A DNA stretch of 47,324 nucleotides, taken from IDS-8 sp040902105. GTDB taxonomy: Bacteria > Pseudomonadota > Gammaproteobacteria > Steroidobacterales > Woeseiaceae. This document shows, in pieces, positions 40,303 to 47,324 of this stretch (positions within the stretch are counted from its first letter, which is position 1; each line of letters opens with the position of its first letter). The stretch is taken from NCBI GenBank assembly GCA_040902105.1, contig JBBDXW010000011.1, positions 1 through 47,324 on the forward strand, read 5' to 3'. Made by a program: the position numbers and the translations under genes. The notes beneath the pieces are model-generated. The model ran no database searches. It worked only from the letters and a program-made list of their open reading frames with translations, and had not been told where the DNA came from.

Positions 40303-41160
40303 CTAAAGCCCCAGGTCCATTTGCGTGTAGCCCGTCGGCGGGCTGAAAAAATCCGCATCGATATCCCTGGTGCCGGCCGACTTCAGGCGGCTCTCGCTCT
40401 CGACCCGGCCGGTCTCGCCGAATTCGCGCGTCAGCACCGGGTAACCATCCAGTTCGCGCATGTGTTCGAACAATTCTCTTTGCTGTCCCATAACGTCCAT
40501 GCCGGTTCCGGCGGAAAACTGCTCCGCCATGTTGTCGAAGAAATCGGCCATTGCGAGCATCGAATCGGCGGCCTCGCGTCCTCCGTCGATGTCGTCCCAG
40601 GCGGTGACGCAAAGCTCGCGGATTTTTGCACCTTGCTGCTGCACTTCGTAATAGTCGCAGCCAAACCCGTTGATCGAATCCCTGCTCCCGGTTTTACGGA
40701 CCGTCATCGGCTCGGGTTCCTGGGCCGGCGCAGGGATGTGCTGTTTCATCATCTGTTCGGCCATGGCGCGCTGTTCCGGCGGCATCTCGGCGAGCGCCTG
40801 TTGCATCTGCTGCATTGCGCTGCTCAGCTGGGTTGCGATCTGCTCCATCGATGCCTTGTCCATCACGTAATACTCTTTTTTCTCATGGTCGATCGCGATC
40901 AACTCCCCGCTCTGCTCGCGGTAAATCATTGCCCCGGACTCGCTGCTGCTGACCGAGGTGATTTCCATTCTGGACAGGCCGTCCTGCGTCGAGATTTCGA
41001 CCGTGCCGATGACGGGCGGCTCTTCACGGTATTCCGTAGTCACGACTTCGAGTATCGAGCCCGCGAAAACGGGTGAAAAAGCTCCCGACACCGCGCACGA
41101 GATGGCTAGCATCGAACAGATTACGGGACGGGTTGCGGGACGGGTTGCGGGACGGATCAT
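40303..41160 (-). CDS. Exported DUF4412-like protein
   Basis: A 285-residue protein starting MIRPATRPATRPVICS, with an unusually basic repeated n-region and a signal core ending SPVFAGSILEV. A beta-rich domain follows (IGTVEISTQDGLSRMEITSV, GAMIYREQSGELIAIDHEKKEYYVMDKASM), then a helical methionine/glutamine-rich stretch (SSAMQQMQQALAEMPPEQRAMAEQMMKQH) and a second domain with two cysteines (NGFGCDYYEVQQQGAKIRELCVT). It resembles DUF4412/LolA-like outer-membrane-associated proteins; function unknown. A longer upstream frame adds no signal-like sequence. The tamB gene ends 108 bases upstream. Confidence 0.78.
   Translation of the reverse strand: MIRPATRPATRPVICSMLAISCAVSGAFSPVFAGSILEVVTTEYREEPPVIGTVEISTQDGLSRMEITSVSSSESGAMIYREQSGELIAIDHEKKEYYVMDKASMEQIATQLSSAMQQMQQALAEMPPEQRAMAEQMMKQHIPAPAQEPEPMTVRKTGSRDSINGFGCDYYEVQQQGAKIRELCVTAWDDIDGGREAADSMLAMADFFDNMAEQFSAGTGMDVMGQQRELFEHMRELDGYPVLTREFGETGRVESESRLKSAGTRDIDADFFSPPTGYTQMDLGL
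41125..41155. repeat. 12-base tandem repeat in a signal-peptide coding region
   Basis: Two full copies of GGGACGGGTTGC plus seven bases of a third. On the minus strand they encode the RPAT units of MIRPATRPATRP, the positively charged n-region of the DUF4412-like protein. Each unit is in phase (four codons). Confidence 0.85.
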
Positions 41161-41268
41161 AAGGGATTCCTGTATCGGCCCGGCAGGCCGCAGCGTGGGG
41201 CAGCATCTGAAAATATCGCAGTCCGGTGCCGAATGCCAGATGGCATTTTCCATCGCCAGCGGCCCTGC

Positions 41269-44200
41269 TCAGCGCTCCACCGTGTAACTGAGATCCACGC
41301 CGTCGGCGTTCTTGCCGGAGGTCGCCTTGATGCCGAATCCTTTGACAAAGTCATAGCGGACACTGATTACGCTGCCGCGATCGAACAAGCCGATGCCGTA
41401 GCTGACGAAGAGTTTCGGTGCAATATAGGTGCCGACGTCGACGGCACCGACGCCCTGCTCGTAGTTGAAGTCGCTGCCGGTCACGAGCAGGGTCACGGCA
41501 CGGTCCCGCGTGGTGGGCGGATTGGTGTAGACCACGACCACCGGCTCGTTGGCCGTGCCTGTGATCAGGACCCCGGCGCTGCGAATCTGCGGGTTGCCGA
41601 ATATCTCGCGCTCCGCCCGGATACGCAGATTGGGATTCGACGCGGGAATCCCCGGGAACTGGATGGATCCCTCCGTGATTTCCAATAACTGCCCGTACGC
41701 CTCGAACCTGCCGGCGATGTTGTACTGCCCGTTGGCTACGGGCATCGGCGGCCCGTTCCAGCGAAAGGCGCTGGTACCGCTCAGGCGGGCCTCGGCGACG
41801 TCCAGGTCGACAAGGACGTCCTTGCCCAGTACCAGGGCGACTGTGCCGGCAAATTCGAATGGTGCGCGGTTGCCCTCCTCGGCTGCGACTTCGCTGTCCC
41901 GGTTCGCAACAACAACGACATCTTCGCTTTCGCTGATCCTGGCCGACGTCAGGTTGACGGGAGACAGGCGTGCCCGTGGAATCAGAATATTGCCGTTGAT
42001 TGTCAGCGTTTCACTCTGAATGCCGATGCGGAGATCCGTGTCCGCTACGACATTGATGTCGGGCAAATCAATGAGGGTAAGGTTCTGACCGGTTAGCGAC
42101 AGCTCCAGGGCGTTGCGCAGACCGTTGATGGACGCAGCGCTGCTCTTCAGCTCGCCGATTCCTTCGCCGGCCCTGAAAGTGCCTTGAAGGTCGATGCGGT
42201 TGTTTGCGTGCATGACGCTTTGCAATTCGACATCGGTCAGGTACAGGCCCAGCGGCTCATAACGGAGTGCGCCGCCGCGCAACGACGCATCCCCCGCAAA
42301 AAGCGGATTGCCCACCGTGCCTGCAATACTCAAGTCGACATCGAGACGGCCTCGCGCCTCGTCGATCATCGGCGAAATATTCGCAAGGACCGCAATGTCG
42401 TGCAAATCCACTACAAGCTGACCTTCGATCGGGCTGGCTTTTCCCGCGCTTATATCGGCCACCTCGAGACCAGCATCGATCTCCGCCGATTCGGAAAAGG
42501 GCAGCGTCAACCGGCCGGTGAGCAACTGCCCGCCGACCAGGTTGAAGTGCAAGACGCCTGCGCCGGTTTGCGTCGCCATGCGCGACTTGTTGCGGTTCTG
42601 AATGCGTCCTGGCGAAATATTGATTTGCCCCTCGCCGGAAAGTGCGCTCCCGGCGTCCTCCCGGATCGACAACGAGCCGCTCAGGGTTTGCGTGAAGTCA
42701 AGCTCGGTTTCGTACAACAAGCCGACGAGATCGACCGGCACTGAAATCATCTGCGCGGCGACGTCGACGCCGGCGCCGCCCGTCCAGCTCCCGTCAATGC
42801 AAACCCGGCTGTCCGCGTTTCCGTCAAGGCAAGTTTGCCCGAGCGATACCAGGTCGGTGGCGAGGCGTATACCGGCCGGCTCACTGAGCGTAAACCTCAC
42901 GTCCTCGGACGCGCTAAAACCCGCCGACCGGAGTTGTCCGGTCCACACCGATTCCAGAGGGTGGCGCCAGTCCTCGAGCCGGCCATCCAGCTCGAAACCG
43001 ATTTCCTTATCGCCCGACGACAAGTTGACCTGCAGGCCTTGCCGGGTGGGGCCGGCCGCAAGCTGCACCGAAAAGCGTTCGACTTCCCTGGTGCCGATCG
43101 ACAGCATGTTTCCTGAAGCTTCGAGTGAGATCGGCATGCCGGCATCCTGCCCGGCGCTCGTGAGCGTCAATTCCTGCAGGGCGTAGTCGCCCCAGTACAG
43201 CTCCTGTCCCTGCAGGTCGATGCGCACAGTCGGGAACGGCCCGGACATGGACAGGTTGCCGTTGGCTTGCACCGAACCGGCTGTGGCCGGATGAAACATC
43301 TCGAGTGCGGCAACATCCAGCGTGAAGTCAAGTCCGGATTCACTCTTCAGGCTGCCGTCGGCCTGCAGCTGCGACTCGCCAGACGTGATCCGCAGTTGTT
43401 CTGCGTTCAGGTTGCCGTCCACGTATCGAAGTCCGCCCTCGCCTGTTAGCGGCTTGTCACGGATGACACCTTCGAGACGCCTGATGTCGACCGCAAACTG
43501 CAGCGGCTTGAGCTGGCCCTGCGCGGCAAAGTCGCTGCTTATCTGGCCCGGTAAACCCCGCGATAACGGAGCGATATTGAGATTCTCCGTCACGAGTTCC
43601 GCCGACCATCGCCCGTCCTCAGCCCAGGTGTAGCTGCCCCGTCCGGACGCCCTGCCGTCCAGCACCTCACTGTCACTGAGCGTCGCTTCGACCCCGTCGC
43701 GGTTGCCGGTGCCCGACAGGACGAAAATGCCCTGCGGCAGTTCGGCCGCGCGAAATGCGATTCGTCCGTCGAATGCCCAGGCTTCGGGACGGCCCGAAAC
43801 GTTTACCTGCCCGAATTCGCTCAGGAAACGGGTCGTCGCATCGTCACTCTGTTCGGCCATTGGCCATCGCAGCTCGCGCCAGTCGAGGTCCAGATCGACA
43901 ACACCGCCGTCGAGGTCGATCTCGCCTGTTGCATCGACTGTGGTGGCGGCATCGAGGACGCGCAGCCCTACCTCGTTCAATTCGACTTTTCCGGGACTCC
44001 AGGCGGCGTCCACGGTGCCGGACACCGGGTTCTCTGCCGGCCACTTCGGTGTCAGGACGTTGACGTCGAACCGGGCAACATCCGCGTCGGCCGCGATGCT
44101 CAAGCCGTCTGCCCAGCGAACTTCGCCGATGGATTCCGCTTCAAGCATGTCGCCCTGCAATTGGAGTCCCGTAACCTCGAGGCCTTCGCGGTTGCCATCC

Positions 44201-45144
44201 GCGCTGAGCACGAATTGCAGTTCCCCGGTGCCCGCGACCGACACTTTGCCGTCGCCGGCGATCGAGTACGCCGACAAATCGCCCGAGGTCTCGAGGTCGA
44301 CTTGCCGCAGGTAGACCTGCGGCGGCCGATCAGGGTTCGTGGCGAGCGGCCATTGAACCTGCGGCGTCTGCACGCGGACATCCCAGCCCGGCTGGCCGGT
44401 GAGATTGAACAGGTTTCCGACAACCTGAAGGGTCGGCTCGGCACTGGATACGTCAATCCGCAAATCGGCCAGGCTCCCCTGGGCATTCGCCGTGATCCGG
44501 ACGACCCGGACCGAACCGTCATCCAGCCGCAACGGGTACAGGGCACCTATGGAGGCACTTGCTGTATGCGGTTTCGCAAGTCCGAGCCGGAGCGCGCCCT
44601 CAAGTGAGCCTGCGCCGGAGCCCAACCTGACGCGTGTCAGCGAGATTTCCTCGTGCCAGCTACCCGCCAGCTCGGCGTTGCCGACGGCGAATATGCGCTC
44701 GCCGGCACTGTCCAGTACTTGGAGATCGCGAACGGAAATAGCTTCCGCATTTATCGCGAACGGCAGTGCCAACTTCTCAAGAATCGGCTCGCCGGGTTCA
44801 TCCGGCGATTCGGTCTCTTTCTTGCGGATGACAGCGCCCTCGGCCCGGAGCTCGCGAACGTCGATGGCCAACGGAAAAAGCACGAGCTTCGCCGCGACCC
44901 TGGCCTGACGAATATCGACGTCGATTCCCTGGCTGGCGTATGAAACACCCGACAGGTCGAGTCCACTTCCGATCGAGCCGCCGATCGACTCAGCTTCGAG
45001 TTTCCCGGGAATCAGCGGCCCCGCGCGCTCCCAGAGCCAACGGGAACCTGAGGCCGTCCCGGTCAGCCAGTGACCGGCAAGCAATGTGGCTAGAAGCAAC
45101 AGAACAAGCGTCAGCAGCGAGTATTTGATGAAGTTGACGATCAC
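41269..45144 (-). CDS. tamB: Translocation and assembly module inner-membrane protein TamB
   Basis: A 1291-residue protein with one N-terminal membrane helix (IKYSLLTLVLLLLATLLAG). A long periplasmic beta-rich body of repeated strands follows (for example SDLDLDWRELRWPM-like and LNAEQLRITSGESQLQADG). The conserved DUF490 C-terminus contains GRFEAYGQLLEITEGSIQFPG, GVLITGTANEPVVVVYTNPP and LFVSYGIGLFDRGSVISVRYD. With TamA it forms the TAM complex, which spans the periplasm and helps insert outer-membrane proteins or move lipids. The GTG at 45144 is chosen because it overlaps the tamA stop as GTGA, giving tight translational coupling; the upstream frame would lie within tamA. Confidence 0.93.
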   Translation of the reverse strand: MIVNFIKYSLLTLVLLLLATLLAGHWLTGTASGSRWLWERAGPLIPGKLEAESIGGSIGSGLDLSGVSYASQGIDVDIRQARVAAKLVLFPLAIDVRELRAEGAVIRKKETESPDEPGEPILEKLALPFAINAEAISVRDLQVLDSAGERIFAVGNAELAGSWHEEISLTRVRLGSGAGSLEGALRLGLAKPHTASASIGALYPLRLDDGSVRVVRITANAQGSLADLRIDVSSAEPTLQVVGNLFNLTGQPGWDVRVQTPQVQWPLATNPDRPPQVYLRQVDLETSGDLSAYSIAGDGKVSVAGTGELQFVLSADGNREGLEVTGLQLQGDMLEAESIGEVRWADGLSIAADADVARFDVNVLTPKWPAENPVSGTVDAAWSPGKVELNEVGLRVLDAATTVDATGEIDLDGGVVDLDLDWRELRWPMAEQSDDATTRFLSEFGQVNVSGRPEAWAFDGRIAFRAAELPQGIFVLSGTGNRDGVEATLSDSEVLDGRASGRGSYTWAEDGRWSAELVTENLNIAPLSRGLPGQISSDFAAQGQLKPLQFAVDIRRLEGVIRDKPLTGEGGLRYVDGNLNAEQLRITSGESQLQADGSLKSESGLDFTLDVAALEMFHPATAGSVQANGNLSMSGPFPTVRIDLQGQELYWGDYALQELTLTSAGQDAGMPISLEASGNMLSIGTREVERFSVQLAAGPTRQGLQVNLSSGDKEIGFELDGRLEDWRHPLESVWTGQLRSAGFSASEDVRFTLSEPAGIRLATDLVSLGQTCLDGNADSRVCIDGSWTGGAGVDVAAQMISVPVDLVGLLYETELDFTQTLSGSLSIREDAGSALSGEGQINISPGRIQNRNKSRMATQTGAGVLHFNLVGGQLLTGRLTLPFSESAEIDAGLEVADISAGKASPIEGQLVVDLHDIAVLANISPMIDEARGRLDVDLSIAGTVGNPLFAGDASLRGGALRYEPLGLYLTDVELQSVMHANNRIDLQGTFRAGEGIGELKSSAASINGLRNALELSLTGQNLTLIDLPDINVVADTDLRIGIQSETLTINGNILIPRARLSPVNLTSARISESEDVVVVANRDSEVAAEEGNRAPFEFAGTVALVLGKDVLVDLDVAEARLSGTSAFRWNGPPMPVANGQYNIAGRFEAYGQLLEITEGSIQFPGIPASNPNLRIRAEREIFGNPQIRSAGVLITGTANEPVVVVYTNPPTTRDRAVTLLVTGSDFNYEQGVGAVDVGTYIAPKLFVSYGIGLFDRGSVISVRYDFVKGFGIKATSGKNADGVDLSYTVER

Positions 45145-47042
45145 AGGAGCGGTGTGCCGATACTGAAATGCAGACGCCACGGGCGGCCCTCGATATCGAG
45201 AGCCCGTGCGACATCGAGGCGTATTGCTCCGGCAACCGTGTACCAGCGGATGCCGATGCCCGCTCCCGTGCGTAACTCGAAGTCGTTCCAGTCATTAAAG
45301 GCGTTGCCGATGTCGACAAATGCCGCGGCCGACCATTTCTCGCGGAGCCGCATCTCTATTTCCGCGCTCGCCGTCAGAACGTGATTGGAACCGATGTCGT
45401 TGTTACTCAGTTCCTCGAAACCATAGCCGCGCACACTGTCGCTTCCTCCCGCCTTGAAGCGATACTGGTTGGGCAGCTGTGTCAACGACAATTGCAGCGG
45501 CGCACCGTCGACGTTCAGCACAAACTCGTCGACTTTAGCGTCCGTGTAACCGGCTTCCGCCCGCAACAGCAACTTCCAGCGTTCTCCTTTTATATAGTTG
45601 CGACGCGTCGACAGGTAGACCTGGGTGAAATCCCGGTCGGAGCCCCACAGGTCGCTCGACGTGAATATCCACGCCCGCTCGTGATGGCCTGAAACGTTAA
45701 AGCCGCTTCCGGTGACGGCAGGCCAGTCCCATTCGACGCCGAGCGCGACGGTGCGCACGGTGTCACGCAAAATGCTGTCGAGCTGCGCATCTCGCAACAA
45801 ATTGAGAATCTCCGGATCACCCGGATCGAAGGAAAAAGACTCACGCAGGTATTGCGCGAATATCGTCTCGAAGTAGCGGATTTTCCCTTCGTCGAGATCT
45901 CGGACCTGCAGCCTGCCGACCCGGAAAAAAAGTTCGTCAATATTCCCCGTTGCGAGCTGGATGAAGTTTTCGTCATCTTCGTTTCGCTTGACCTCGAGGT
46001 CCTGCTTGTCCCTGCGCAATATCAGGTGCGATACCCAGAATTGCCGTTTGTCAGTGCGTCGCGGAATCCGGTAGTCGCCGCGCAACGTAAACTGGTCGTC
46101 AACTTCCTGGTAGCCGAGCCCTATGTCAAGACGATCACCCCGGGCGGACAGAGGACGACGACTGTATAAGGCCTGACTTCTGACCCCGGTGTCGGTGCCG
46201 AAACCCAGCGTACCCTGCCAGGTGTTCCTGGTTTCCGTCTCCATTCTTGCGACGATGTCCACCGTCGGCGGGGACCGCTCCAGCATGCGTCTTTCTTCGA
46301 CTTCGATGTTGGTGAAATAGCCTGTCGTCCAAAGGTCGAGCCGCAAATTCTCCACGAGATCGGGACGGTAAGCGGCACCCGGCGCGAAACGTGGAACGTT
46401 ATGGAGGGTCTCCGGTTCGACTACGTCCTGGAGGAAATCGACGTTCCCGAATACGGCCTGCGATCCGGTGTCGAGAATCAGAGACAGATTTGCCTCATTG
46501 CGAATGAGATCGAGTTCGAGCGCATGCGTCACAAAGGTCGCGCCGAGGTAGCCTTCGGCCTGGGCCAGTGCCAGCGCACGCTGTTTTTGCTGGTCCCATA
46601 CTGACTGATTCAGAATCGCACCCGGGCGGAGCGGCCAGTCTGCCCGCCACTCTTGCAGGTCTTCCTGGGCTGCGCCATCGCCGCGCACTTCGATGGTCGC
46701 TTCCTGCACGCGAACCGGTGGACCGGACTCGATACGGACGTTAAGGCGCCACCTCTCGCTGCCCGCCGATACGATGCTGGTCGAAATGTTGGGGTGGTAG
46801 TAGCCAAAGGGTTTCAACGCTGCCCGCGCGCGTGTGCCGGCATCCTCCGTAAGGTCATCGAACTGTCCCGCGGAGACACGGGCGCCGCCGCCAATTCTGA
46901 AATCCTCTACGTGGCTTCGTACATTGGACAGCAAAGGCTCGGATACGCCGGTGATTGAGTAGGTGATTTCGTCTCCCGCGGCGGGCAACGAGAGCACCAG
47001 AATCGCCACGGCGAGCGACGGGCGCGCGACGCATCGCGTCAC
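45141..47042 (-). CDS. tamA: Translocation and assembly module outer-membrane protein TamA
   Basis: A 633-residue Omp85-family protein with a signal peptide (SLAVAILVLSLPAAGDE). POTRA domains occupy about 25-270: YSITGVSEPLLSNVRSHVEDF; PFGYYHPNISTSIVSAGSERWRLNVRIESGPPV; and FAPGAAYRPDLVENLRLDLWTTGYFTNIEVE. A barrel from about 285 holds GSDSVRGYGFEELSNND (the conserved VRGY loop) near 515 and ends WRLHFSIGTPLL. The start is a GTG; no better upstream start is visible. It is followed by tamB with a 4-base overlap. The promoter should lie in the about 180 bases between this gene and repeat copy D. Confidence 0.93.
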   Translation of the reverse strand: MTRCVARPSLAVAILVLSLPAAGDEITYSITGVSEPLLSNVRSHVEDFRIGGGARVSAGQFDDLTEDAGTRARAALKPFGYYHPNISTSIVSAGSERWRLNVRIESGPPVRVQEATIEVRGDGAAQEDLQEWRADWPLRPGAILNQSVWDQQKQRALALAQAEGYLGATFVTHALELDLIRNEANLSLILDTGSQAVFGNVDFLQDVVEPETLHNVPRFAPGAAYRPDLVENLRLDLWTTGYFTNIEVEERRMLERSPPTVDIVARMETETRNTWQGTLGFGTDTGVRSQALYSRRPLSARGDRLDIGLGYQEVDDQFTLRGDYRIPRRTDKRQFWVSHLILRRDKQDLEVKRNEDDENFIQLATGNIDELFFRVGRLQVRDLDEGKIRYFETIFAQYLRESFSFDPGDPEILNLLRDAQLDSILRDTVRTVALGVEWDWPAVTGSGFNVSGHHERAWIFTSSDLWGSDRDFTQVYLSTRRNYIKGERWKLLLRAEAGYTDAKVDEFVLNVDGAPLQLSLTQLPNQYRFKAGGSDSVRGYGFEELSNNDIGSNHVLTASAEIEMRLREKWSAAAFVDIGNAFNDWNDFELRTGAGIGIRWYTVAGAIRLDVARALDIEGRPWRLHFSIGTPLL

Positions 47043-47225
47043 GCCGGAAAGTCTCGGAAGGGTGTTGACGACATCACTGCATGCGACTTTCCGTAAGAAT
47101 TACAACCGCGGCGAACGTTTCGCCGAACCCCGAGGGCATCGACCGTACGCGATGCAAGAACCTTGCCACGGCCAGGTCCCACTCAACAGCCAACGGCCGG
47201 CCGACAAGAATAGGACCTGCGCTAG

Positions 47226-47324
47226 GGAGCCTCTGCACAACGGGAATTCGTTCATCCCTGGCACAAGCGGGAGTGCCGTCCGGGGGTGTTCCACGAGCGA
47301 GTTTCCCGTGTCTGAGCACGTGGA
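47226..47324. repeat. Family 1 palindromic repeat, copy D (cut by window edge)
   Basis: Begins GGAGCCTCTGCAC, then the shared flank TTCATCCCTGGCAC, the stem arm GCCGTCCGGGGGTGTTCCAC and the loop. It stops five bases after the CACG at the start of the right arm. The last 41 bases match the first 41 bases of the window except at one position. Confidence 0.85.

Noticed and set aside
1..47324. Prophage, integron, CRISPR or transposon cargo explaining the repeats
   Set aside because: No transposase, integrase, cas or phage structural gene is visible; the repeats are non-coding palindromes only.
1..47324. Circular replicon, given matching ends
   Set aside because: The two ends differ at one base and are separate copies of a repeat also found at 15.1 and 17.1 kb, and the gene content is chromosomal.

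Overview
The window is chromosomal DNA of a GC-rich gammaproteobacterium. glnE, the tamA-tamB pair, a YgiM-type SH3 protein, a YpfJ-type zinc peptidase and the general gene style all fit that class. An unclassified marine or sediment lineage is plausible, but the sequence alone does not fix the genus. I see no rRNA, tRNA, CRISPR array, prophage or transposase gene. Most of the window is housekeeping or envelope genes in short operons, with palindromic repeats in several intergenic spaces.

Layout. 0.1-6.4 kb (minus): glnE, a GGDEF/EAL protein, cysK; a lone CysB-like DNA-binding domain faces cysK. 7-10.5 kb (minus): SH3 protein, PBP4-type dacB, an HAD-IB phosphatase and a CDP-alcohol phosphatidyltransferase. 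10.5-12.8 kb: a PAS-containing sigma-54 activator, a palindromic upstream site, a good sigma-54 promoter and a small exported protein. 13-18 kb: PGPGW membrane protein, exported protein, lipoprotein dienelactone hydrolase, MATE pump, solo ABC ATPase. 18-25.7 kb: NERD-like protein, MBL hydrolase, GIY-YIG, Imm10-like protein, acyltransferase, NYN-LOTUS protein, MAPEG, aminotransferase, folD.

25.9-32.4 kb: an Omp85-type barrel and a CaiB-type racemase (minus). Facing them is a tightly overlapping operon of mtnA, a class II aldolase, a Vgb-like propeller and a CxxCH protein whose signal region is built from a palindromic repeat. 32.4-41.2 kb (minus): TonB-C protein, TPR protein, Tat-exported dienelactone hydrolase, CBS protein, DUF4097-like protein, amidohydrolase, threonine dehydratase, a TetR circuit with three matching operators, a zinc peptidase and a DUF4412-like protein. 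41.3-47 kb (minus): tamB and tamA.

The most interesting regulatory units are the sigma-54 circuit at 12.3-12.8 kb and the TetR circuit at 38.2-39.3 kb. The most unusual structural observation is the palindromic element read in frame as part of an export signal at 31.7-31.9 kb. Both ends of the window lie inside copies of one repeat family, which also occurs at 15.1 and 17.1 kb.
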